Positions 32,650 through 45,878 of a stretch of 64,000 bases of DNA are shown here, piece after piece. The notes beneath the pieces are model-generated. The model did not search any database. It worked only from the letters and a program-made list of their open reading frames with translations, and had not been told where the DNA came from. This DNA comes from Sphagnum compactum (taxonomy: Eukaryota > Bryophyta > Sphagnopsida > Sphagnales): NCBI GenBank assembly GCA_965153455.1, contig OZ234494.1:25721354-25785353 (forward strand), written 5' to 3'. Numbering within the stretch: the stretch's first letter is position 1; every line of letters begins with the position of its first letter. A program made the position numbers and the translations under genes.

Positions 32650-35645
32650 CCAAACAGGAACAAGGCCAAGATCACGAGGTCTGACAAGAACAAAATCCCC
32701 ACCATTAAAAATCTCTAAATGGGGCATATGCAATTGAAGGCTTCATGTTTTTTGACCCACAATAAAGGCATAATATTGGGTCCTCCATATCGACACTTGA
32801 CAATAGTGGTCGACAACAAAGCCCTAAAGTAGTTAAATTTCCAATTGCTTGAAGGCCAAACACCGTCCGAAAGGGTGGCATTTTGACGGGTAAGGGTCTA
32901 GACAAATGCAACAAAATATTTTCCCAATACTCAACATACGACTTCATCTTCATTCATAAGTTGCATTTTGTGCAATGCCCACCTTCCAAAAATCCATGTA
33001 TTGGATAGTACCAACATTAATGATCTTTTGTCTTTCAACAAACCTTAAAGGATCAATGCCCCAAATGGGGCGGTAAGGAACATGGCTAGGGACATTCATA
33101 GGCAACTTTGGTGACCTGTCGGGATTACCTTTCCACATTCTAATTAGAGGCGCATCTGCAAGACTCTAGACAAGATCTATGGGAGAAACTTTGTATTGCA
33201 TCACAAGCCAACATGATGAATCAACAAAAAATCTCAAAAAATGCATATTGGTATGCCCTACCAAAGTCTCAAAGCCATCCTTCAAACAACCTATTACCCA
33301 AGATTTAAAATCTAGAATATTTTGAATCAATTAAGGAATAAACAATCATTCATGGGAAACCATGAACACAAACATCAAATCAGCCAAAACATAATTATTT
33401 TGTTCTCTTAATTTTTTTGATAAATACCCAAAACATCCATCAATATCTTCATGTGTATGGCCAACGACAAGAAATCCTAGTTTCACTTCTTCAAACACAT
33501 CTTTCACATTTAACAATGAAAGAAATGCCAACAAATGCCAGAAAAAAAAAGTTGGTGCAAAGCCATTGTTGAGAAATTTGTTACTCACATAATTGGATAT
33601 TAAATCTTTGAGAGATTCACAAATAATACATTTTGCGAAAATTGACTTTCGTTTTCACACATCTACATTTAAATGGTGTATTTTCCTCAATCAACTCATA
33701 GTAGATTGTGAAATACCTCTAATGATTAATTCCTTGCTTATTTGTAACAATGCAAACAAGAGCCTAAATCAAAATAAGCTTTTAAAAAATGGATGCCCAA
33801 ACAACTAAACATTTCCAAATATGCAATTGCTACCAATCCAAATGACAATCCATCAATTCAATTATTTAATCGTTTTGCTTTGAAAATTCTTCCAAGATTC
33901 AGGCAATAAATGTCACACATCTTGTCTACCATTTCCAATGCCCTTCATTTGATGTGACACTATATCCGTAGACAAGTCAATTAGCAATTGAACATTTGAT
34001 TCCACTTGCTTTGTTCACATTTGTAACTTATGTGTACCCTTATTACAATGTGGTAGAAATCGACAACCTCATTTGCTATTAGATTTGTACAACAATTACA
34101 TTGACCTAGACACACCAATGATCTTGTACCAAACATTTTCACAAATATCCGCACCTTGCACAATGAGATATTTTCACCGCATGGTGTTTCCTTTCATATG
34201 TAACCTTTTTGGAATATCTAATCCATAGGCTCTCTAGTCCTCAAATTACAAGTTCCAAAACTCTTGCCTCAAGAACATCTTTTCAGAAGGGGAATGTTGG
34301 CAACAATTCATCCCACAACACGTCAACACATTCATATTTCGCATAGACTCCTTAGACAAAACCTTTTCAATCCTAAAAGTTGCACCTTTAGAATCACATG
34401 AGCCTCATTTCCTCTTATGAAAATTATATTGTTTTTTCTTCACTCTACTACTCCCGTTTCATCAACATTTAGAGCATGGCCTTCATTATGCGTCACAAGA
34501 TGCTCTTGTAAAAAATAACCATCAAGAATAATTAAAGACAATGGCCATTTCCAAATCGTCATGAGTGTTGACACAATATTAGGACAATAGACAATACACA
34601 ACCCAACATGATCCTCACCAAGCCGATCATTAAGAACTACCTCCATAGGGTCGCAAATTATAACTTGACCTTTTGTAATGAAAACACCATCATCATCGAA
34701 GAGATGACATTCAACTCCTTTCCACTAGGTTTTACATCTTCTTGTAATATTTGAATTACTCGCACCCTTGTCATCCACATATTTTTCGCCATGTTCATCT
34801 TCATTTAATCGCCTATTTGCTTGTTCCTCCTGCTCTCGATTTTCTTTTAGAACTTCCTTGTTTTCTTTGTCGTCATATCTTGTCATAGTTTCATCTTCGC
34901 TTCCTTTTTCATTGTCAGAATCAAATCTAAACCCCGAATATAACATTTTGCACACTCATCAGAGGTATAATTCATTTCCAAATTAATCTCCCTATCACAA
35001 AAACCATCTCGCATGTCTCCCAATTCCTCAACTTCATCAACATTCTCAAAAATGACGTTAGGCAAATCCTCGTCATGGCATGAAATTATTTTCTTCCCCA
35101 AAGCATTACAACCATCTTGGAAACATAACATTGTTGTAACCTCGTGGTAGTCATTGCGTCATCCATGGATAAATCCTTAAAAGGCCATAATACTTCCATT
35201 CCAATGGCTAACCTAAAATATCTAGTAGTTGGCATCAAAATAAAAAAGCTTATGCTCCTCAAAGGCTTCAAACATAGTTTCAATTAAAACCATTATGCAA
35301 GTCTCTGCCCTTGAAGCAACATATATCAGAATAAAAAATGGATCTTTGCAAGTTCCACTTCCTATCATCACCCTTTCAGTCTCCCGCGAATCCTAGATGC
35401 TAACACTGTTCCCAAATATGATTCCGTCAACCATATTTTGGGAAAACATGAAAGAACACGAAATTGAAATCAAACTCATGAACATAAGCAAAATGTTTAA
35501 CTTGTGCGTAAACAATTTTAACATTTCTATTAGGAAAGCGCAAGGATTATCCCTGAAGTCAAATTCCCCACTAGGAATGGCTTCCACCTTGTCAATTCAC
35601 CAAAAACATATCTTACAACTATGCGTTTTTTGTGCAAAAAGGTGA
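32650..35645 (-). pseudogene. DUF7869-like protein gene, broken
   Basis: Read on the - strand from about 35600 downward, fragments occur in consistent order: an acidic N-terminal part (34725-35131), a middle piece (33981-34163), the core at 33346-33588 with FLSLLNVKDVFEEVKLGF, VVGHTHEDIDGCFGYLSKKL and NNYVLADLM, then LVGHTNMHFLRFFVD (about 33190-33290), PYRPIWGIDPLRF (32950-33138) and YVEYWENILLHLSRPLPV (32705-32953). From memory this order matches the plant and animal family called DUF7869, whose biochemical role is not known to me; the GHTH[ED]D motif is its clearest mark. Multiple stops and frameshifts show it is dead. The flanking repeats suggest it belonged to a mobile element. Confidence 0.7.
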
Positions 35646-35689
35646 CAACTTGTTTTCCACGCAGGAGGACAGGAGTTTTTTCATTGTTC

Positions 35690-36070
35690 TATGTAGAAAG
35701 GACGCATGGTAGCCACTAGGAAATATTTCATCTTTTAATGCAAAAAAAACTTTTGGTGATTACCATGAGGTTTACATCTTCCTACACTGTAAAAATGTCT
35801 AGTGGTTGCTAGGCATTCTTACATCAATTAAAAGCAAAAAAATGCCTAACAACTGCCAAATGTTTTGTCCACTTAGAAAGATGGAAAAATGCTTAGCGGC
35901 CACTAGGCGTTTTTTCCACTATTAATGATGAAAGAAAATGATGGCCACAAGGTGATTTTTCAACTTTCAAAATGGAAAAAATGCCTAGCGGCCGCCATGT
36001 GTTTTTTCATCTTTCTAAACCAAAAAAATGTCTAGCATCCACCATGCGTTTTTTCATCTTTCAACATGGA
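35690..36070. repeat. Degenerate tandem repeats, about 50-90 bp units (TAGCGGCCACTAGGCG)
   Basis: About seven units of the form 'aaaaaatgcctagcggccac.atgcgttttttcatctttc' carry substitutions (near 35706, 35799, 35848, 35893, 35940, 35984 and 36032). They share the GGCCACTA core with the repeats at 31600-32290 on the other side of the DUF7869-like gene. Confidence 0.75.
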
Positions 36071-36099
36071 GCCCAATTATTGAGGACAAACATGAAAGA

Positions 36100-39000
36100 A
36101 AAAGATTTTTTTTAAATAGAAAGAAGAATAACAGAAAGAATATATTTTTGCTTCTTTAGTTAGAAAAAGGGTCTCAACCCTAGTTATATACATTCCTTCA
36201 TTGTGCACTAATGCATGTTGATTCAAGGAACTTAACAAAATGATCTTGTAATATCATATGTGCAATGCCTACTATAGGTATAGTCATGCAAATTATCTTG
36301 CAACTAAATTTTCAATTTCTAATTTACATATTTCAAATAAATCTATTTAAACAACACACATAATGTATTCCTTGTATAATAGTAAGTGGTCCTGTTTTTC
36401 TAGATTAGGAGAGACATGCTTCAGAAATTCTAAATCACCCTATAAAACTCATAGTTGAATATGATAAAAGTTCAAAAAAAAAGTATCCAACAACAAGAAA
36501 AATTTACAACTATTTAAGTTGTGGTGATGAATACCAAAAACACATACTTCAATGTAAGCAAGTTATCATTTTTGAATAATAGATTGTTAAGCTCGTTCGA
36601 AGTTGTTCCCCAATTTTGAGGATACTGAACCATTTATTGTCTATTGGACCTTCATGAACAAAACTTTTTGAATTTGTACCTCACGTATATGAATTATTTC
36701 TTCTTAGAGGTGGAGTTGTCCAATTTGTTCCTTTGGGTTGTCACCACAACTTTTAGGTGACATCTTGATTCTAGAAACCAAACAGTCATTTAAGAAGATT
36801 ATTAGGAAGATTATTAAGGTTTTTACAAAATTTGATCTCATTTAAAAATGCTAATATCCATGCCACACTCACTTATCCTAAATGATGATGTTCTCTGAAG
36901 CTTAAAGACTATTGTAGGATGCAATCGCACACAAGAACAATGTAATAACCCAGATCCCCAAACCCTAAACCTTAATCCATTATAATTTACTTGAAAGGTT
37001 TTGATTAGGTTGAATTGAACATAATTGAACATAATGACAATAAGGTTGAACCATTTACTGATATTCGTGATTTCAAGAGGAGATTGCTACAAAATCCGAA
37101 AAAAAAAACAAGGAGATGTATTTGGAGGAGTGTCGGTGTCATGTGCATTTCCCGTTGTTGGGTTTAAGCAAAACGAGCTCTCTATTCCACACGTGCAACA
37201 GTTTGGCAACCCCTACCTATTAATAATGTTTTTGTCAAGGAGAATGGCGAGATGATTACAATGTTCAACAAAAGAATTGAAGGTGCATGGTCACTAACAG
37301 AAGACATACAAGATGGAATAGAAAAAAAGATGAATATCAAGTTTGCAAACTAAAAATATGACCAAAATTAGCAAGGTAGAATGAGGTCAAATGTGGAACT
37401 TGATTCCTAAAAGCATGAATGCTCGATGTTCTGGTGCGCTGAACTACTCTTGAAACCTTTTTTATTGGGTGGAGGGAGGAAATCGCTATTCCACTTTCCT
37501 TGTAACATATTTTACAAAAAACAATAGTCATTGAATGGTAGAATATTCTATGTGCTTTTGTTGTAGCTCATGGTCTTCAACTTGCACTTTTGCTCTTGTA
37601 GTGCACATTGAAGCTGACCCCAAATGTTTACCTAAGAAATTTTTGTCATTGTAAGAAAACATTTTGGAACGTTGTTTTTGTAAGACCCTTGCCTTTCTTG
37701 TAACAATAAAGGTGACAATTGATAGTGGAATCTCCACTCCAAGAATAATGATGGAACAACTATACATTGGAATGCCACTTGTAAATTTATGTTTTAACTG
37801 TAGTTAAAACCCCAATACGTGGAGATTCCAAAAATTAGATTTTGTGATGTTGAAAATTGGAGACTTTCAAAAGAATGGTTTGTTAGATTTTGCTACATAT
37901 TATGTATGATTATGTAAGAAAATGTTAGGTGTTCTACATCTTTTCACAAGAAATGGCCCTTTTTTCCATTTTTCTGCAAAATTTGGCAATTTGAATGTTG
38001 TACATTCAAAATTTAACAAATTTTGACCTTTAAAAAAAATGTCATTTGTATTGGAAAAAAATAATATTTTAATGCTTATCAAGCATTGAACATATTCAAA
38101 AAATATGTTCACCCATAGGGTTGCCACGTGGCATATTAATATAATTTTGAAACAAATATATAAGTACCTAGGTAGGTCAATACATAGTCATAGGTTGGTA
38201 AATAGTAGGTAAGAATTAAAATACTAGAAGAATAATTGAATTAATTATTTAGAATGATTATTTGAATTGTGTAATAAAATTCAGATAATTATTCAGTTAT
38301 TTAATTTAAATAATTAATTATCCAATTTTTTGTTTTCTTGAATTAATTTACAAAATAATTCTTAAATCTTATTAATGAATTCATATGAACAGATGTTAAC
38401 TTAGTTTAACTAATTAGTTCATAGTAATTAAGTATATTACATATTAATTATTAATTAATTAATTATTGAAAAAAATTCTTTATGAAATATTAAATAATAA
38501 ACTTTAATTTGAATATATGACATCCAAGTAAATAGAGACATATCCATATGTACACTCTTGTTGAAGGTTTAATATAATATATACATTGTTTATGGGTGTA
38601 TGTATGTATATGTGTGTAGGTGTGTATGTATGTGTTTTTATGTATGATATTTGTGTATTTATATGTGGATGTATCTATGTATAGATGTGTATGGATGTAT
38701 GGTTGTGTGTTTGTATATGTTTGTATGTATATATATGTATGTGGACGTATGTGGGTTTGTTTGCATTTTTAATTGTTTGTAGGTATAAAACAAATTATTT
38801 ATTAAGTAGGTATATGAGTGTTGCAAAAAATACATAAAATTGCAAGTCGTGACATGTACATCATAGGTATTTTGGTGTTTGGTCCATATGAAAATTTTCA
38901 AACTAAGATTTGTTTGGATATGGTGTGTTTTTTTTGTGAAGGTGTGAGTGTAAGTATTTATTTTTGTTTGTGTGTGTGTGTATTTTTCTTCATGTGAGAG

Positions 39001-40560
39001 TGAGTTTGTGTGTTTTTAATTATTTTCTTTTAACATAATTCATATATGAATTTCAAACTAAAATATGTAGTAGATTTAGTTTAATTAGTTAACTGGTTTC
39101 TACTTTCAATGTTCCTTGACTATAGGGTTTATTTATTTAATGATGCAAAATTTTGCATTTCTTTTTCTTGTGAATCATAGAAATGGATCGTATATGTTTG
39201 AAGTGAAATTAATATTGATTATGACAATAATTACGACTTTTCATTTAATAATGGACATAAATTATGACTTTGTTTTTAGTTTATTAAAAATAAAAATAAA
39301 AACCAAATTTTTTGCATAAGATAAAAATATTGTTACTCTTCTCAAGCATAAGGGGGGCACAAAATTGTATAGAAGTTTGGCATCAAGGTCCAAATGGTGG
39401 GTAGTGGGTAAATGAATGAAGGCACTTGTCATTGCATAGTGGCTTGGTGAAGCCAACATCTAAATCAAAGATTCTATAATGTGCAAGTTCTCAAACAAGG
39501 AGACTCACTCCTTAACTTGGTGAAGAGGTATGAGGGCCTCAATCTCATAGTTGGGGGGACCCCATGCAATATTTTGTTGGGAAATAACATGTAGACATGA
39601 ATTCGGTTAGATTATCACAAATCAAATGTTTCCTTTGAATTCTCATGTAGCAAGACTCTTTATATTTTTTAACATTTGTAGAAAAGAATGAGAAAGTCTT
39701 GTAAATGTATATCCATAATTTTAAAAACAATATTTGCATTTTAAAAATGTTGATGATATAGCTTGCTCTTCTTTTAAATCGAATTTGGAATAGATTATTT
39801 TTTATGTCTACTTTACCATGGTTTTACCTAGTCACATGGTTCAAGCTATAAAATCACTATAAGTTGCACTTATTGAATTATCCAATACTTCCTCTCTTTT
39901 CTAAGTTAACCCCCTTATGGCCACCATGTCATAATTATTATAAGTGTTATAAGTGCGGTGACAACAATAATTGTCGACGCCAACTTAGGAATGCACAACA
40001 AGGTACGTACCTCCTTACTAGCCTATTTATAGTATGTAAATAAAAGGTAGGGAACTTGTACCTATCCTTGTACCACCTAGTAGGTACCAATTTTAGCTAT
40101 GTGCCTCCTACCTACTATAGCTATCAAATATGTTACACCCATTACCAACTAAGTAGATAGGGACAAACCTATTAAGTAAATACATATTTGATTAAGTCTT
40201 CTTAATTTGTAAAATACATATGTCGCAAGATTAGGGGTTTAAGGTTTATGGCTATCTAAAAAGGGTTTTTTTTAACAAATGTTTTTGGTCAAAGAAACAT
40301 GTTTTTCTACTAATTATGCATATTGAATATGAATTAAATGTATCATTTTAGTTTCATATGAAAAGTTTTGCTCATATGTTTTCAAAAAAAACGTTTCAAT
40401 AAGGTTTTTCATTCAAATGAACATAAATTTGTGAAAAGTAATAAAATAATTCTTAAATTAATCTCTTCTGACAAGTAATATTTTTTATGTGAAAACATTT
40501 GTGTGTAAAACCCATTTTATGTGTTTCGCAAAAGTTCGTTAGATGAAAATAAAGAAAGAA
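36100..40560. other. AT-rich repeat DNA without supportable genes
   Basis: Short frames only, none with a recognisable domain. It includes a short telomere-like stretch (36957-36972), the TTGCCACGTGGCATATTAAT block (38121-38140, also at 26841-26860 inside the CACTA element), a GTAT/TGTG-rich simple-repeat zone (about 38590-38760) and scattered ACCTA repeats (about 40000-40160). The stretch around 39805-39870 has a weak resemblance (ACTTTACCATGGTT, then CTATAAAAT) to the promoter region of the unknown gene in insertion 2. Confidence 0.5.
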
Positions 40561-40584
40561 TTCCCCAAATTTATTCAAAATGTG

Positions 40585-40955
40585 CGGTTTAGGGTTTAAA
40601 AATTAAGGTTTATAGTTAGTGTTAAGGTTCAAGGCTTTAAATTTTAACAGTTTAAGGTTTTAAAGTTTAGGGGTTTAGGGTTTTGAGTTTAGGGTTTAGG
40701 GTTTTGAGGTCAAGGTTTAAGGTTTGAAGTCGAATTCAAGGGAACTTTACGATTCAAATTTTTATGGTTTTGAATTCAATAGTAAGGTTCAAGGTTTAAG
40801 GTTTAAGTTTTAGAATTGAATATTAGGGTTTAGGGGGTTTAGAGTTTTGAGATTAAGGTTTAAGGTTTCAAGTTCAATTCAAAAGAGCTTTCAATTCAAG
40901 TGTTTATGGTTTAGAATCCAATATTAAGGTTCAAGGTTTAAGTTTTAAAATGGCC
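40585..40955 (+). repeat. Degenerate telomere-like (TTTAGGG) array, forward
   Basis: Many TTTAGGGTTT, TTAAGGTT and TTCAAGGTTTAAGG variants follow one another. A higher-order unit of about 142 bp (starting GTTTTGAG at 40701 and again at 40843) is repeated. It resembles interstitial telomere-type DNA that has drifted. Confidence 0.7.
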
Positions 40956-41264
40956 TACCAATTTTTCTTAGGCAAAATAAATAACTTGCAATGAATAATT
41001 TTGCAACGTCTTCAAAGCTAACAGACAAAACAAGTGGAATGAACAACTTCAACACAATTTGCTTTCAACAATCCTTGAGCAAAAACAAAACTCGTTTTCA
41101 TTCCAAAAGCTTCAGAATGCAAAAAATTACATCTCCTTACCAAAAAGAAAAAGACCTTTCGACCTCCTCCAAAAGAAAGCTTCAAGGCTGTTAGAAAATG
41201 GTGGGGTGAAAAATCCCTAATTCCTTCTAAACTCCCAGTTACCCAATCTTATCCTACATTTTAA

Positions 41265-41580
41265 GTTTTAAATGTTAAACCCCATCCCTACTCCCAAAAC
41301 CCCCCAATCATTAAAAACCTAAACCTTAAAGCCCCAACCATTGAAACTCCTAAAACCCCAAACCTTGAACATCAAAACTTAAAATTAGAATTATTAAACC
41401 TTAAAAACAAAACCCCTTAAACCTTTACAAAACCATAAAATCTTAAATTCAAAAAATAGAAAATTTGACCTTGAACCCTTGAAATCCATTGATTTTTAAA
41501 TTTTTATCATAAAACCTTTACCATTTAATCCTAGCCTTATAACAATAAAATCTTAAAGTTTAAACCTTATTGGGTTATAC
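41265..41580 (-). repeat. Degenerate telomere-like (CCCTAAA) array, reverse
   Basis: CCTAAACCTTAAA, CCCCAAACCTTGAA and related CCTAAA-type units run in the opposite orientation to the array at 40585-40955. About 310 bp of unrelated DNA (40956-41264) separates them. Confidence 0.65.
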
Positions 41581-42144
41581 ATTTAAAGGTTAGTTGGGTC
41601 ATACATTCATGTGTTAGCTGAGTTATACATTTTGACACATAGAAAATGGTTAAATATTTAGTAGCTAGTTTTTATTTTATGTTTTTAAACCCTAAAAATG
41701 TGTACAAGTTTTGAAGGTTCGCTTATATCATCTATGTGATGATAATTTTAATGTCACAAAAGCATGAACTATGAATTGAATTGAAAATTTTGAAGGACCA
41801 AAAAAAAAACGCTAACCATGGGTGTACCATTTTGCATGCATTTAATTTGGAAATTTCAAAACATCATGCCCAATAGTTAGATCATTTGTCTAATGTGGTC
41901 AACTTTATAAATAAAAGTAATAATAAACTACAGGATAAGAGGCCATATACCTCTTTGGTAAGGGAATGACCATATCCACAGAGACCCAAACTTGTATGCT
42001 TGATTTTACTCTTTTAATGTGGCAAAAGGGACTTAAGGTTCATAGAATGGATTTTTAATTTCCAATGTATCTTTTTAAACTTGCTCTTAAGCTCAAAACC
42101 TTAAAAATGTAAATTTCAATTGGGTCATACATTGCCAAGTTACC

Positions 42145-43400
42145 ATGATTATACATTTCAAGGTTAAACATGTAAACACATCATGTACCAACTTGAATAG
42201 AGAAAAAGATCAAACAATTACACTAGCAACTCACGAAATCACAGATTCAAAAGGAACTAGTTTTGAAGGAACTAGAGATGGTGAAGGAAGTTGCAGAGAC
42301 AAAGAAGACGGAAGAATTGAAACATCGTCAAGAGATTATCACAAAGGCTAATGCAAAACTCGACTTTAAGAACATAAAAATCAAAATACTCAGAAATGAA
42401 CATTTCAACTTGTATGAAGAATTGAAGGGAATGGAGGAGGTTCTGCACCAATGAGAAGAGAAATTGAGTATTCAATGGGCAATTGTGGAGAGTGTTCGTG
42501 AAAATCATCACAAGGATCAGAAGCTTCTGGTAGTAAAAGAGAAGACGTTATGGAAGGAGTTGTAGATGACACAAGGCAAAGTAGAATTACTTTGCAAACT
42601 ACCAATGATTGGGAAAGCGTGGCCATTGAAAACAAATCCAAGGCAATGTTGTATGATGAATTCATAGAGCAACTTCCAATCAAGATGGGTGAGTTACTGG
42701 AAGAGGCTAAAGCAGAGTTCAGAAGATGTCATTTTGAACAAATAGGGAAGTATACCAATGCCCTGGATGTTGCATATGAGCATATTTGACAGTTGGAAGA
42801 TAAAGACGAAGAAGATAAAGAAAAGGTTGCTAGTGGAAAATCAACTTAGGAAAAGGCAAAACAAGTCTTTTTGTCAGAAGAGGATGAGGATGAGACAATG
42901 CCTATCGAAAAGTTGATAAGGAAACAAGAGGTAGTAGATCGTATAGACAAAGGCAAAACAAAATAACAAAAGGTGGAAAACAAGGATCAGGCTACTAGCA
43001 TGGATGGAGAGTGCGTAAAGACCAAGATGAGGAAGATGGTTTATGGAGTTGTTGCTCCTGGAGTCGAACATCCAATTCTAGCAAAAAAGGCAAGTGTCAA
43101 GCCATATTCCAAGAGTGATATGGTGCATATGATGCTAGAGTAAGAGTATGTTTTGTCATTATTGCCAAACCTAGAAACATATTACCTATTGCATCGTTTT
43201 CTGATTTGTTTGAGGGTAGGGGTAGCACTACCAGTATTAAGACTAGGTCACATCATTGAGAAACAATTCCTAACAATGTGGGTTGTAGAGGATCTAGAAT
43301 GGAAAATTCGTAGCTTACACATAGTATGTTGTTACATTTAGTACCATCAGCCAAGAGGATACAAAGTGTTAGAGTTTGAAGTGGGCTGCCTGGGGTTTTA
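42145..43400 (+). pseudogene. Eroded coding-like region, Lys/Glu-rich coiled-coil character
   Basis: Successive + strand frames (42145-42351, 42263-42454, 42550-42789 and on to about 43340) are separated by isolated stops and shifts. They read as one charged, helix-prone protein, for example MVKEVAETKKTEELKHRQE and EFIEQLPIKMGELLEEAKAE. No known domain is recognised. It may be an old gag-like or other mobile-element gene; a real host gene is unlikely given the many stops. Confidence 0.35.
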
Positions 43401-45878
43401 TTCCTGAGGTATTATTGTAAGTTAGAGTATGCCTATCAAGAGTATTACCACTTGCACTAGATTGTTGTCTCTAGCAAACCAACTTTTGCTATGACGAATG
43501 GAAATTATCCCAAATCATGTGGTAAGTCGAGCTCATGCTGAGCCTGAATGATGGAAACAACTAATGGATTATTGCAAGGAGCTTGCTTGCCTCACTGATT
43601 TGGGAGATCGTGGGATGGAAGCAATCACGTGGAAGGTAAGTTGTGAGTTTACAAAGTTTTAGGCAATAGATGCACATCTTGGCTAGGACGCATTGTACCT
43701 ACAAGCGGCCATACTATGCATTCGACATTTGGTGGATAAATTGACAAGCAACCATGCATTGGCAAGATTGCGCACTACCAACAATGTCTTCCTCACCCAG
43801 TGCAGCCTAATAGAATCAACCAATACGTGAGGGGTGAACGAATTTCAACAACTAAGGATGGACTAGAATCTTCTGACAACGAAATAGACAATTATTTTAC
43901 TCCTTCTCAAATGGTACTCTATACCAAGAGTAGTGGACATTCCAACCATATCTAAAAGCTTAACTGTTGTGTGGGGACATTACAATAGTTAAGAAGGGAA
44001 TAATGTTAGGAAAAGGGAATAGAGCAATAAGCATATAAACAAGTCAATAAACAAAGACAAGATGACCAAATAGGTAAAACAATGAGAAAGTAAGCAAAGC
44101 GATATGATAGTATAGGCAAGTTGGTATGGTAGCATATCATTATGACAACACAGTGTAGTCGATTTGTGGCAAGTTGAATTGCCTGACAGTTAGGTAATTA
44201 TAATCGTTTTGTGGAAAGGATAAAGTACATTTTGACTGACTTGTAAGGGGTTCAAATGATGATTGTCTATATGTTTAAGCAAATATTTTAGGAGAGAGAG
44301 TAAGCTAAGGAATTATGAGAGGAAGGAAGAGCGCAAAACATTGTAGAGTTTCATGGTTTATGGAAATATTAAAGATATTTTTCCTTCCATTCTTGTGATG
44401 TAACATTGTATATGAATTTAATTGAATGAATCTCCAAGCTTAAAAAGGATTGAATGTTCTAGTTAGTATGTTTAAATGGTACTCATTCTAATGGAATATG
44501 ACAAGAACCCAATAGTGATGTAAAGGTAGTTAATTTATTCATGAAAAAATCAAAACTAATACCTGCAAATTTATATCACAACAAGTTAACCAAGAGCTAT
44601 GGAAATCCTTGTCTATTGGTTTTGCAATCAATTTATAATTAGAGAATATCAATGGCTCTACAAAAAGTTCAGATTGTTACCATATTGAAAGAAGTCACTT
44701 TTTGTCGAGGGGAGACCTCTCTTAAGTTAGTTGATCTTTTAAGTTTCCCACCCATCTTGTTGAATATGCTTCATGCAATTGGCTAAGGTTTTAGGTCTTA
44801 AGTTGCTTTGTTGACCACTTTGGCATGTCCTCATTGCTCTCTTTTGGGACTCCAATTGGTGTGTTTGCACTTTTGGCCAGTATTTCTTAATTGGATGTTG
44901 GTCCTCTGATTTTGATCTTCCCTTCCCCCTTTGGGATGTGTATTTCTTTTGAAAACTACAGAATTTTCAGTATTTGTTGAAACCCTGTTTCAATAAAAAT
45001 ATGCGGACTCTCAGATACAAAGCCTTGAGGGGGGAAAGGACTCACAAGCAGGATTACTTTGCAGATCTATTGAACAAAGTCTTTCCAAAAGCACAGATCA
45101 TTTGAAACTACCATAGCATGGTCTAATAACTATGCTCTCAATTCACCTGGGGCAAAAAATACAAGTACTGTTGTCCCCATAATGCATTTCACAACAAGCA
45201 CTCTATTTTTGCCATTCATGCCAGTCAATGCTGTACAGATAGAGAATTCTCCCTCTCCCATATACCACATGCAGTCCAATCTCCCTGTGTGCCCATACAA
45301 GAAGTTCCAACCAAATCCCACAATTGCCCCTGAAACATAGGAAATCTCACCCATACGACCAAACGTATGTTTCGGCTTACACAACAGAGCTTCCATCAAC
45401 CTTTCTTACAGTACTCTTTTCTCTTCATGTGGTATGTACTGATCCAAAAGTGTAGTCATGATGGCATAGATGCCATCAAACATGGATGAAACAATTCATT
45501 CAGTCCAAATTGTGCCACTCCATCAGTCTTCATTTCCTCTATGCCTGGACTAGCTTCAAAGTCATAATGATATGTGCATTATCAGATGGAAAACTTTACC
45601 AAATAACACAATCTTGGTGAAAGATGATCAACTCGGAACAATAACTAATACACGTAATACCAAGCTGTCTGTTGCTTCCAACTCTATACTTCTAACAGAA
45701 GTCACATACACCATCCAAAAAAGGGCCTCTATTCTGAATTCAGGTAGGTAGAAGGAACTGAACTAGTGTACACCAAAACCTAGAAATAACCTCTCAGTAG
45801 TAGAAAATTGCCCTGAACATTAAGACACAAAGCAAGAACCAACAATACCAGGACAAGATGGCCAGCTTGTCACCAAAG
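43400..45878. other. Intergenic DNA downstream of the desaturase gene
   Basis: No gene recognised. The part next to the desaturase stop (45000-45878) is less AT-rich and may include its 3' UTR. The 89-codon - strand frame at 45130-45399 has no recognised domain. A segment CAGTAGTAGAAAATTGCC at 45796-45813 nearly equals the CACTA left terminus at 26474. Confidence 0.45.

Larger units (their letters stand above)
31000..36100 (-). mobile_element. Decayed element with DUF7869-like gene between subterminal repeats
   Basis: A broken - strand gene (32650-35645) is flanked on both sides by degenerate repeats sharing the core GGCCACTA: spaced units at about 31612, 31761, 31963 and 32149 on one side, and about seven shorter units from 35700 to 36045 on the other. 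Coding centre plus repetitive subterminal regions is the plan of many DNA transposons. I could not define exact ends, terminal inverted repeats or target duplications, so the boundaries are approximate and the class is an inference. Confidence 0.5.
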
